Shown here: one piece after another, positions 27,671 to 34,442 of the stretch
Layout of the letters: each line of letters opens with the position of its first letter
Numbering within the stretch: position 1 is the stretch's first letter
Origin: CAVVWJ01 sp965652025
Lineage (GTDB): Bacteria; Gemmatimonadota; Gemmatimonadetes; Gemmatimonadales; GWC2-71-9
Length of the DNA: 64,000 nt
Assembly: GCA_965652025.1 (NCBI GenBank)
Contig: CBFGTM010000012.1
Location: forward strand, 12,228-76,227
Direction of reading: 5' to 3'
Translations under genes and position numbers: made by a program
Notes under the pieces: generated by a model
What the model was told of the DNA's origin: nothing
Databases searched by the model: none
What the model saw: only the letters and a program-made list of their open reading frames with translations

Positions 27671-28309
27671 CTAGCCACTATCATCCGAGAAGAGCCGCCG
27701 GTTGCGATAGAGGTAAAGTACGAAGGAATAGACCGTCAGGGCGGCGGCGCAGGCGAGGGTGACGGCCACGAACCCGCCATGAAACTGGTTCCAGTACTGG
27801 GCATACTGGTTGTGCTCCCAACCCATGGGTTTGCGGGCGTCGCGGAAAGCGAACCACAGGATGACGGCGCCGACGAAGATGTTCTGGATGGTGGTCTTCA
27901 ACTTCCCTGCTCCGGCGGCCGGAATCACAACTCCCCGGCGGCTGGCCCACCAGCGAAACCCCGTCATGGCCAGCTCCCGCCCGATGAGCAGCAGGCAAAC
28001 CCAGAGCGGAATGCTGCCCCAGATCGGGATATCGTAGAGATCGTGCCGCTGGCGGGAGATCCAGTAGATCGGGATGAGAGTAGCGAAGAGCAGCAGCTTG
28101 TCGGCAATGGGGTCGAGCAGCTTACCGAGATCGGTGACTTCGTTGCGGGTGCGCGCGAGATGGCCGTCGTAGATGTCGCTCACCGCGGCCACCACAAAAA
28201 TGATGAACGCGATCAGCTTGGGCCAGTATCCCTCGATGAACGGCAGCAGCGCGATCACTGGGGTGAAGCAGATTCGAACCAACGTGATGATGTTCGGCAG
28301 GTTCCACAT
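27671..28309 (-). CDS. pgsA: CDP-diacylglycerol-glycerol-3-phosphate 3-phosphatidyltransferase
   Basis: This integral membrane enzyme makes phosphatidylglycerol phosphate, the committed step to PG and cardiolipin. I start at ATG 28309 (MWNLPNIITLVRI), the typical N-terminus; the longer open frame upstream overlaps mglA. The CDP-alcohol phosphotransferase signature is complete: DGHLARTRNEVTDLGKLLDPIAD fits D-G-x2-A-R-x8-G-x3-D-x3-D. Several hydrophobic helices follow. The length of 212 residues is usual. It lies 11 bp after mglA and abuts cinA. Confidence 0.93.
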   Translation of the reverse strand: MWNLPNIITLVRICFTPVIALLPFIEGYWPKLIAFIIFVVAAVSDIYDGHLARTRNEVTDLGKLLDPIADKLLLFATLIPIYWISRQRHDLYDIPIWGSIPLWVCLLLIGRELAMTGFRWWASRRGVVIPAAGAGKLKTTIQNIFVGAVILWFAFRDARKPMGWEHNQYAQYWNQFHGGFVAVTLACAAALTVYSFVLYLYRNRRLFSDDSG

Positions 28310-28320
28310 GCGCCGACACC

Positions 28321-28995
28321 TTACCCCAGAGTCTTGACGACGTTCTTGCTGATGGCCTTGAGGGTGTCGAACACGCCTTCCCCGGTCAAGGCCACGGCCT
28401 CGAAATAGGGCGCGCGCTCGATCCATTGCCCATTTTCCTGCCGGACCAGAAACTCCGAATCGTGATAGGGATCGGGCGTCACCCGTTGCTTGCCCGGTTC
28501 GGTGACGGGCCAGCCTGGATTCAAGGCCGACTGCAGCTCGGCAATCGGTGCCGCGTTGGGCAGGTCGCGCTTGTTGTACTGGATGGCGAAGGGAATCCTG
28601 GTGACGTCGTAGCCATGCTGGGTCATGTTCTCGTACAGGTTCTGCATGGCCTCGATGTTCGCGTCCATCCGCTCGATCTGGCTGTCGGCCACGAACACCA
28701 CCCCATCCACCCCCTTCAGGATCAACTTGCGTGAGGCGTTGTAGTAGACCTGGCCCGGCACGGTGTAGAGGTGGAACTTGACCTTGAAGCCCCGGATCGT
28801 GCCCAGGTCCACCGGCAGGAAGTCGAAGAAAAGAGTTCGCTCGGTCTCGGTGGCAAGCGAGATCATTTTGCCTCGCGAGGCCGGCGCCACTTTGTTGTAG
28901 ACGTGCTCCAGATTGGTGGTCTTACCGCCCAGGCCGGGGCCGTAGTAGACCAGCTTACAGTTGATCTCGCGGGAGGCGTAATTGATCATCGACAT
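28321..28995 (-). CDS. mglA: MglA-like Ras-family small GTPase
   Basis: This 224-residue bacterial small GTPase is of the MglA family, the polarity switch in Myxococcus motility and, more widely, a partner of roadblock proteins. It has P-loop GPGLGGKT (about 19-26), the switch region TLFFDFLPVDLG, HLYTVPGQ in place of the classical DxxG, and the base-specificity motif NKRD. The C-terminal ~40 residues are an extension ending in VVKTLG. The roadblock gene 13 bp upstream is the expected GTPase-activating partner. No gliding or type IV pilus genes are in view, so the role here is unknown. Confidence 0.92.
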   Translation of the reverse strand: MSMINYASREINCKLVYYGPGLGGKTTNLEHVYNKVAPASRGKMISLATETERTLFFDFLPVDLGTIRGFKVKFHLYTVPGQVYYNASRKLILKGVDGVVFVADSQIERMDANIEAMQNLYENMTQHGYDVTRIPFAIQYNKRDLPNAAPIAELQSALNPGWPVTEPGKQRVTPDPYHDSEFLVRQENGQWIERAPYFEAVALTGEGVFDTLKAISKNVVKTLG

Positions 28996-29008
28996 GGCAG
29001 CGGTTTCC

Positions 29009-29500
29009 TCAGGACCCGAACAGTTTGTCGATTTCGTCTTCCGCTTCGCCCAGAAACTCGGATTCCACTCCGGGAGCGCTGGTGCCGTCCCGGTTGAACA
29101 TGTCCGTGAACACCTGGTTCAGCTGAACCACGGCAGTCTTGACGCGGAGTTTGACCATGCCGAGCGTCGTCCGATTGTCGAATAACACGACCAGGATCAC
29201 CCGCCTCGCGATGTCGGCCAGGTACATCGATTCCCGCTCGCCTTGATGGAACAGCGCCCCGAACTCGGATTCTCCCAGCATCCGGGCGAGCTGGTCATTG
29301 GCGCTGAAGTCGGCGGCGGTCAGGGAGGCGAAGGCGGTAGCATCGAACGCCGGGGTCTCACCGGCAGTGGAGACCATCTGCCCGGTCCGATCGACAATCA
29401 GTGCCGTGCGGGCGTTGGATTCGCTGAGAAAGGTGCTGAGGATAGACTGAATCCGGCGCGAATCCTCTTCCCGAAAGGACCAGCTGGAAGCGCCGCTCAT
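29009..29500 (-). CDS. mglB: MglB-like roadblock/LC7 domain protein
   Basis: This is a 163-residue roadblock/LC7 protein, probable GTPase-activating partner of the neighbouring MglA. ATG 29500 (MSGASSWSFREED) is preferred because the in-frame upstream start would overlap the preceding gene. The core (about 10-125) contains ARTALIVDRTGQMVSTAG and a central LARMLGESEFGALFHQGE. An acidic C-terminal tail (EAEDEIDKLFGS) follows and could dock the GTPase. Order mglB-mglA matches the arrangement in Thermus and Myxococcus. Confidence 0.87.
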   Translation of the reverse strand: MSGASSWSFREEDSRRIQSILSTFLSESNARTALIVDRTGQMVSTAGETPAFDATAFASLTAADFSANDQLARMLGESEFGALFHQGERESMYLADIARRVILVVLFDNRTTLGMVKLRVKTAVVQLNQVFTDMFNRDGTSAPGVESEFLGEAEDEIDKLFGS

Positions 29501-29510
29501 CTTGACTCGG

Positions 29511-29780
29511 TCACGCGAGGGTCGCTTCCATGCGGCGCACAATAGCTTCGGCCCGGCGGCGCAGCATCGGCTGGCGCTCCCAGGCCAGATAGTCGCGCAG
29601 CAGCCGCACGGTCTCTACCTCGTTCTGACCGGCCAGAAACCCCAATGCGGCAAGCCGCCGCAGCGGACGGGGGCTGAAGAGGTCCCGGCGATGGTAGGTC
29701 AGCCGCTGCTGGGCCAGCAGCCACCCCCCGGTCAAGCCCAGTGCCATCCCACCCACAAAGACCATGCTTCGGGACCGCAT
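29511..29780 (-). CDS. Small membrane-anchored protein, unknown
   Basis: This 89-residue protein has one N-terminal hydrophobic helix (MVFVGGMALGLTGGWLLA). A basic helical region follows that resembles a degenerate HEAT-type repeat (LRRLAALGFLAGQNEVETVRLLRDYLAWE). Its ATG overlaps the recR stop by one base (TGATG), and the mglB start lies 10 bp downstream, so it is certainly within the operon. I do not recognise the family. Its position just before mglB/mglA makes it a candidate accessory of that GTPase pair, which is inference. Confidence 0.68.
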   Translation of the reverse strand: MRSRSMVFVGGMALGLTGGWLLAQQRLTYHRRDLFSPRPLRRLAALGFLAGQNEVETVRLLRDYLAWERQPMLRRRAEAIVRRMEATLA

Positions 29781-30370
29781 CAGCTCACTTCCTGCCGGGC
29801 TACCAGCGCATGGGCCAAGGTGACTCCGTCGATGTATTCCAGGTCGCCTCCCATAGGCAATCCCCGGGCCAGGCGGGTGACCCGCACTCCCATCCCCGCC
29901 AGCAGCTGCTGGATGTAGGTAGCGGTCACCTCCCCCTCCATGGAGGGGTTGGTGGCGAGGATGATCTCCCGCACCCCACCCTGGCTGACCCGCTCCACCA
30001 GACGGTCCACCCGCAGCGATTCCGGTCCGATCCCGTCCAGGGGCGATAGATGGCCGCCCAGCACGTGATACCGGCCTCGGAAATCGGTCGAACGGTCCAC
30101 CACTGCGACGGTCGAGGGCTCCTCTACTACGCAGACCAGTCCCGCATCACGCCGTGGATCGCGACAGATGCCACAGGGCTGCTCCTCGGTCAGGTTGCCG
30201 CATTCCTGGCAAGGACGGACCCGCTCGGCGACGGAGGTGAGGATGGCCGCGAGCCGCTCGACCTGTTCAGAGGGTTGCTGAAGTAGATGGAAAGTGAGCC
30301 GCTGTGCCGTCTTTCGGCCGATCCCCGGGAGCCTGGAAAGCTCGGTGATCAACTCCTCGATGGCGCTCAC
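29780..30370 (-). CDS. recR: Recombination mediator RecR
   Basis: RecR helps load RecA at gaps together with RecO. The 196-residue product begins with the helix-hairpin-helix region (LSRLPGIGRKTAQRLTFHLL). It then shows the zinc finger C-x2-C-x8-C-x2-C (CQECGNLTEEQPCGIC) and a Toprim domain (VCVVEEPSTVAVVD, YHVLGGHLSPLDGIGPE). It lies 3 bp after ybaB in the common dnaX-ybaB-recR order. Confidence 0.96.
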   Translation of the reverse strand: MSAIEELITELSRLPGIGRKTAQRLTFHLLQQPSEQVERLAAILTSVAERVRPCQECGNLTEEQPCGICRDPRRDAGLVCVVEEPSTVAVVDRSTDFRGRYHVLGGHLSPLDGIGPESLRVDRLVERVSQGGVREIILATNPSMEGEVTATYIQQLLAGMGVRVTRLARGLPMGGDLEYIDGVTLAHALVARQEVS

Positions 30371-30373
30371 CGG

Positions 30374-30703
30374 TTAGAAGGGGGAAGTGAATGGCAGTGA
30401 CGGTACCTTGCGCATTTCGGCCTGAAGCATCTCCGCCGCCCGACGCTGGGCCTCGGCCACGGCCGTGAGCACCAGATCGCTGAGGAAGTCGGCATCATGG
30501 TCCTGAAAGACCGCGGGGTCGATCCACACGGCGCGCACCGTCCCGCGGCCATCCGCGGTCACTTTGACCATGCCGCCGCCCGAGGAGGTCTCGATGGTGC
30601 GGTTGGCCAGTTCGGATTGCAACTGCTGGAGCCTGCCCTGCATCTGCTGGCCCAGCTGGAATAGCTGCTGAAGATCTGCCATGCTATCGGGTAGTCCTGC
30701 CAT
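30374..30703 (-). CDS. ybaB: YbaB/EbfC family nucleoid-associated protein
   Basis: This is a 109-residue dimeric DNA-binding protein of the YbaB/EbfC family. It has the helical N-terminus (LQQLFQLGQQMQGRLQQLQ), the beta core (GGGMVKVTADGRGTVRAVWID) and the C-terminal helix (DLVLTAVAEAQRRAAEM). Genes of this family almost always lie between dnaX and recR, as here. It compacts DNA non-specifically. The dnaX-ybaB gap is 33 bp. Confidence 0.95.
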   Translation of the reverse strand: MAGLPDSMADLQQLFQLGQQMQGRLQQLQSELANRTIETSSGGGMVKVTADGRGTVRAVWIDPAVFQDHDADFLSDLVLTAVAEAQRRAAEMLQAEMRKVPSLPFTSPF

Positions 30704-30736
30704 GTTTGTTTGAGTCCGGGGTTCTTTATGCGCGCC

Positions 30737-32401
30737 TTAGTCTACGATCTCTAAATCTAACGCATCGGCTGCCGTGTCGAGGGCGGGGTCCTTCGCCCGA
30801 AACTCCCGGAGCCGCTCGGCTTTGATACTGGAGTCCGAAAGCCGGCGCGGGCGGGCGGGCGGGGCCTCGCCCGAGCTGGGACCGGTCACCCGGAGCCGCA
30901 CCGGCTGACCGAGGCTGCGGGTGAGGATCTCCTCCACCGTTCGGGCCTCCTGCTCTAGCCGCTCCGCAAACAGCTGGTTGGGCTCTCGCAATGTCACGTT
31001 GAGCCAGGGGAGCACCAGTTCGGCCGGTTCCACCGCAGCGAGCAGCTCGCCCAGGAAGCGGCTTTGCACCCGGGCAGCAACGATGATCGCCGGCCATCCG
31101 GCCCGAATCGCCTCGATCGACGGCGCGAGCTTGGCCGTGGGGGGAGGGGAAGCGGGGATGCCTGGACGGGGGGAAGCCTGGCGCTGGTCGGATCGAGTGT
31201 CGCGGTGAGGCTTAGTCGGAGGTGCCGGCTCCTTGGCCGACTGGGACTTCCCCACTTCCCCGCTTCCTCGCCTCCCCCCTGTGATCACTTCCTCCAGATC
31301 GACCAGCCGGTCCATAAGAGCCCAGCGGAGCAGCATGGTTTCCACCGCGAGCCTGGGGTTCACGCTGCGCCTGATGTTGGTCTCGTCCTCGGCCAGAAGC
31401 CGGAGCATCCGTAGTACATCACCGGGCTGTAGCTCGCTTCGATACGTCTCCAGCGAGCTGCGGAGAGCCTCGGTCATACCCTCCGGCTCGGCACCAACTT
31501 GCAGCATGAGCAGCCCGCGCAGCACCTCGGCAGCCCCGGCCATGAATTCCGAGAGGTCCACCCCGGCCTCGCACAGCCGGTCCACCAGGGAGAATACGGC
31601 TGAGGGCTGCTGTTCGACCACCAACTGGAGCATCGCTCGATAGAGCTCGTCGTCGGCCAACCCCAGCACCTCGCGGACCCGCTCCGCCGTAACCTGTCCC
31701 TCTCCGAAGCTCAAGCACTGGTCGAGCACCGAGAGAGCGTCGCGCATGCCGCCATCGGCGTGCCGGGCAATCAGCGTCAGGGCATCATCATCCGCGCTGA
31801 ACCCCTCAGTCTGAAGCACCTGGCGCAAACGGTCTCGAATGGCCCCGGGCCCGATGCGCCTGAAGTCGAAGCGCTGGAGACGGGACATCACCGGCGCGGC
31901 TGTGGCGGCAATCTTGTGAGGCTCGGTAGTGGCGAAGACGAAGACCACACCCGGCGGTGGCTCTTCCAGCACCTTCAGCAGCGCGTTCCACGCCTCGCGG
32001 GTGAGCATGTGAGCTTCATCGATGATGTAGACCTTGTGATGCCCTTCCTGGGAAGCGGCGTACATGGCGCGCTCGCGGAGGTCGCGGGCATCATCTACCC
32101 CCCGATTGCTGGCGGCATCGATTTCCACCACGTCGAGATTGGCCGACCCGCTCCAGATCCGGAGACAGTTCTCGCACTCGCCGCAGGGATCGCCAGAGTC
32201 TTCTCGATTGGAGCAGTTGAGCGCCATGGCCAGGATGCGCGCCGCGGTGGTTTTGCCCACTCCCCGCGGCCCGGTGAGCAGGTAGCCGTGGCCTACCCGG
32301 TTCCGGGACACGGCCCCCCGGAGTACGGCGGCGACATGGTCCTGCACCAGGAGATCGGAAAAGCGTTTGGGACGGTACCGGCGGGCAAGGGCGATGGTCA
32401 T
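30737..32401 (-). CDS. dnaX: DNA polymerase III subunit gamma/tau
   Basis: This is the clamp-loader ATPase of the replicative polymerase, 554 residues from ATG 32401 (MTIALARRYRPKRFSDLLVQ). Walker A is GPRGVGKTT; a four-Cys zinc module (CSNREDSGDPCGECENC) and the sensor-1 region VFATTEPHKI follow. The AAA+ and collar domains end near residue 370. A Pro/Ser/Arg-rich linker (about 390-430) is encoded partly by inverted octamer arrays (see repeat at 31138-31277). The C-terminal tau-like domain follows. I see no A-rich slippery site, so separate gamma production by frameshift is not supported. The SRP RNA gene lies directly upstream. Confidence 0.95.
   Translation of the reverse strand: MTIALARRYRPKRFSDLLVQDHVAAVLRGAVSRNRVGHGYLLTGPRGVGKTTAARILAMALNCSNREDSGDPCGECENCLRIWSGSANLDVVEIDAASNRGVDDARDLRERAMYAASQEGHHKVYIIDEAHMLTREAWNALLKVLEEPPPGVVFVFATTEPHKIAATAAPVMSRLQRFDFRRIGPGAIRDRLRQVLQTEGFSADDDALTLIARHADGGMRDALSVLDQCLSFGEGQVTAERVREVLGLADDELYRAMLQLVVEQQPSAVFSLVDRLCEAGVDLSEFMAGAAEVLRGLLMLQVGAEPEGMTEALRSSLETYRSELQPGDVLRMLRLLAEDETNIRRSVNPRLAVETMLLRWALMDRLVDLEEVITGGRRGSGEVGKSQSAKEPAPPTKPHRDTRSDQRQASPRPGIPASPPPTAKLAPSIEAIRAGWPAIIVAARVQSRFLGELLAAVEPAELVLPWLNVTLREPNQLFAERLEQEARTVEEILTRSLGQPVRLRVTGPSSGEAPPARPRRLSDSSIKAERLREFRAKDPALDTAADALDLEIVD
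31138..31277. repeat. Inverted octamer arrays inside the dnaX linker
   Basis: On the plus strand, 31246-31277 reads as four consecutive 8-bp units (ACTTCCCC, ACTTCCCC, GCTTCCTC, GCCTCCCC). From 31138 to about 31180 the opposite orientation appears with the same 8-bp spacing (GGGGAAGC, GGGGATGC, a diverged unit, GGGGAAGC). Rotated, the unit is GCGGGGAA, one base from the GCGGGTAA octamer found around the orphan gene near 52.5-53.3 kb. Here the array is translated in frame as Gly/Arg/Ser/Lys and Pro/Ala/Ser-rich sequence. Confidence 0.65.
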
Positions 32402-32434
32402 GAAGCCATGGCGGTAAGCGGTAAGCAAAAAGAA

Positions 32435-32538
32435 GTGCCTCAGGCACCCCGAAGCGACACCGGACATCGCTTAGCGCTGCTACCGGCGAGGTCCTGACGC
32501 GGTTCACGCGCCGGCGCCCTTCGGACCTGAGGCACCCT
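32435..32538 (-). ncRNA. ffs: Bacterial small signal recognition particle RNA (4.5S)
   Basis: A ~104-nt hairpin RNA on the minus strand. The terminal helix is perfect over 10 bp (GTGCCTCAGG with CCTGAGGCAC), continues through CCGAAG/CTTCGG, then an 8-bp helix GGCGCCGG/CCGGTGTC with G-U pairs. The conserved Ffh-binding core follows: GTGAACC, GTCAGG on one side and AGCAGC on the other, with TAAGC beyond. Position just before dnaX is the classic location. The oddity is the apical loop: ACC/GGT closes UCGCC (32485-32489) where almost all relatives have a GGAA-type tetraloop. RNA ends are estimated from the helix. Confidence 0.92.
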
Positions 32539-32539
32539 A

Positions 32540-32568
32540 AATATAACTGGACCAAAAGGGCCGGGGAA
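32540..32568 (-). promoter_or_regulatory. Candidate promoter of the SRP RNA gene
   Basis: On the minus strand TATATT (32545-32540) lies about 5-7 nt before the predicted RNA 5' end. A weak -35 candidate, TTCCCC (32568-32563), is 17 bp further upstream. The -10 match and its distance from the first helix base are convincing; the -35 is poor. Confidence 0.5.
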
Positions 32569-32576
32569 CCGCCTTG

Positions 32577-33071
32577 CTAGCGCTGGCCGGCGAGGTTGGA
32601 GTTATGCATGTTCACCGCGTACTTCCAGCTGCCGTCCGGCTGCTTCTTCAGAATTTCCACGAACTTGCCTTCATCGGCCATCCCGGGACTCGCCCTTTCC
32701 TTAGGAACGGCGGTGAAACGATAATGGCCCACGTTGTAGGCCAGGTCGCCCCTCCCCTCGACCGTGTCGGACCCCACCTCGAACTTCAGGGTATAGGCCT
32801 TGAGGAGTCCTCCCCAGAAGGCCCTGATCGCATTGCGTCCCCGCAGCGCTGGAGCGCTCGGTGGCAGCAGGACGGCATCGCTGGCATACAGGCCGACTAC
32901 GGCGTCCACATTCCCGGCGTTTACCGCGGCCATTAATGCCGAATCGGCAGTCCGAATGGCAGCAAGGTCGGTATCACTGAGCGCAGCCGAGGCGCTCGGA
33001 GAGCTACCAGACCGGCAGGCGATGGTGACCGACGCGCTCAAGCCGAGAAGCAACGCACGTGAGAATGGCAT
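32577..33071 (-). CDS. NTF2-like (DUF4440/SnoaL-type) exported protein
   Basis: This 164-residue protein has a signal peptide ending in a lipobox-like VTIAC (Cys19), so it is likely a lipoprotein. The remaining ~130 residues form an NTF2-like cone fold: IRTADSALMAAVNAGNVDAVVGLYASDAVLLPP, a GRNAIRAFW element and beta strands ending KYAVNMHNSN. The family includes enzymes and small-molecule binders, and no catalytic set is evident. The start at 33071 has GGGAGG upstream, though at long spacing. It is read in the same direction as the SRP RNA-dnaX operon but ends before that operon's promoter. Confidence 0.75.
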   Translation of the reverse strand: MPFSRALLLGLSASVTIACRSGSSPSASAALSDTDLAAIRTADSALMAAVNAGNVDAVVGLYASDAVLLPPSAPALRGRNAIRAFWGGLLKAYTLKFEVGSDTVEGRGDLAYNVGHYRFTAVPKERASPGMADEGKFVEILKKQPDGSWKYAVNMHNSNLAGQR

Positions 33072-33103
33072 CGGCCCAACTACCTCCCGCTTTTCGGTTG
33101 TGA

Positions 33104-34039
33104 TCAGCCGAGAATGGCTCGCTGGCTATCCAGCATCTTCTTGAGTTCCCAGGTTTCCGCCACAACCGCGCCGAGCAGGAACACGATGGCAGTGTAGTAC
33201 ACCCACAAAATGAAAAGCACGATGGCGCCCAGGTTCGCGTCGCCCCCGAGTCCCTCCAGCGAGGCGAAGTTGGTCAGATAGAGCGCGTAGAGCCGCTTGG
33301 CCAGCTCGAACAGCAGCGCCGTGAAGGTCGCTGCCACCAGAGCGGTTTTCCAGGGAAGCCGCCGCACCGAGGCGTAGCTGTAGGTCACATAGAAGAGCGA
33401 TACTGAGAAGCTGAAGGCCAGCAGTTCGGTAAGATAGCGCCCCAACGTCGAGACGAAGAACCCGAGCTGGGGCACCGTCTCGGCGCCGCGCGCCTGCAGA
33501 ATGGTAAGACCGGTCGTCAACAGCGTGTTGGCCAGAAACAGTACCACGGTTCCAACGACCATGGCAGCGTCGCGGAGCTTAGCCAGCACGAACACCATGA
33601 TGAAGCCGCGCTGCCGCTCCGGACGGAGCGAGACATCGTAGATGTCGTTGAGTGCAGTGCGGATGCCGGCGAACAAGCGGGTGCTGAACCAGAGGAAGGT
33701 CGGGACTGCATAGAGCGACAGTTGTCCCCGCTTTTCGGTGATCCCGGTCAACAGGCGTTCGACAATGGCGAAAGGATCTCGATCGGGGAGCGTCGAATGG
33801 GGCGGTAGAAACCGGTGGAACAGCTCGATGGTGTCGACTTCCGACTCGTGAGTCACCGCCTGGGCAAAGTGGGTCAGGCCGATCAGCAACAGGAGGATGA
33901 ATGGAACCGACGCCAGCAGCGCGTCGAAGGTCAGGGCGCTGGCAAGAAACGGGACGTTGTCTTCATCAGCGGCTTGGAGAGTCCGGCGCAGGAATCCGGC
34001 GGGCGACCGGTGCCACCCGCCGCGCCTGGAGCCGCTCAG
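33104..34039 (-). CDS. YihY/UPF0761 (formerly RNase BN) family membrane protein with probable CTG start
   Basis: This is a polytopic inner-membrane protein of the YihY family. The core has about six helices (FSFSVSLFYVTYSYASVRRLPWKT, ALLFELAKRLYALY, IVLFILWVYYTAIVFLLGAVVAE). The first in-frame ATG/GTG/TTG is TTG 33889, but it would remove the conserved N-terminal segment DNVPFLASALTFDALLASVP, which is encoded in frame upstream. Extending back, the frame reaches a CTG at 34039-34037 that overlaps the ytxH stop (CTGA). A GAGGAG ribosome site (34053-34048) precedes it by 8 nt. I therefore annotate 311 residues from CTG. Function of the family is unknown; the old RNase BN name is an error. Confidence 0.8.
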   Translation of the reverse strand: MSGSRRGGWHRSPAGFLRRTLQAADEDNVPFLASALTFDALLASVPFILLLLIGLTHFAQAVTHESEVDTIELFHRFLPPHSTLPDRDPFAIVERLLTGITEKRGQLSLYAVPTFLWFSTRLFAGIRTALNDIYDVSLRPERQRGFIMVFVLAKLRDAAMVVGTVVLFLANTLLTTGLTILQARGAETVPQLGFFVSTLGRYLTELLAFSFSVSLFYVTYSYASVRRLPWKTALVAATFTALLFELAKRLYALYLTNFASLEGLGGDANLGAIVLFILWVYYTAIVFLLGAVVAETWELKKMLDSQRAILG

Positions 34040-34434
34040 GCGAGCGGCTCCTCGAGATCTGCGGGTGACCGGCGGCGAGCGCGGGCCTCGGCCAGGCGAC
34101 GTTCCAGCTCTTCCCGGGGTGAGGGCTTGCTGCTCCGGCCGTAGCGGCCCGAGCGTTCTTCGTCTTCTAGATCTTCGTCTTCGTCCTCCAACATGCCCTG
34201 AAACGATTCCCGGGCACCACCGAATTGCTGGGTGATCTCGTCCAGCTTCTCCTCGGTCATGGCCCGCAGCTTCCAGAGCTTTCGCTGCAGGTTGCGCCGC
34301 GTCTCTTCACCGCTGCTGGGCGCATACAGCAGGGCAACCCCGGCGCCGAGGAGTGCACCCCAGAACAGCCACTTGGCGGAGGCGTCCCCTGCCCGCTCGA
34401 CGTACACTACCTCTCTACCCAGCTTGCGACGCAT
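34036..34434 (-). CDS. YtxH domain protein
   Basis: This 132-residue protein carries one membrane or amphipathic helix with the YtxH signature (WLFWGALLGAGVALLYAPSSGEETRRNL, residues 23-50). A helical stretch, a very acidic patch (EDEDEDLEDEE) and a basic C-terminus follow. YtxH proteins are often envelope-stress associated, with unclear biochemical role. Its stop overlaps the apparent CTG start of the YihY-family gene, and it lies 8 bp after the aldolase gene, so the three are one transcription unit. Confidence 0.8.
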   Translation of the reverse strand: MRRKLGREVVYVERAGDASAKWLFWGALLGAGVALLYAPSSGEETRRNLQRKLWKLRAMTEEKLDEITQQFGGARESFQGMLEDEDEDLEDEERSGRYGRSSKPSPREELERRLAEARARRRSPADLEEPLA

Positions 34435-34442
34435 CGATCCTC

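Noticed and set aside
30737..32401. Programmed frameshift producing DnaX gamma
   Set aside because: No A-rich slippery heptamer or downstream hairpin was seen in the linker.
32411..32426. Two GCGGTAA heptamers between dnaX and the SRP RNA
   Set aside because: Only two units and partly at the dnaX start; too short to call an array.
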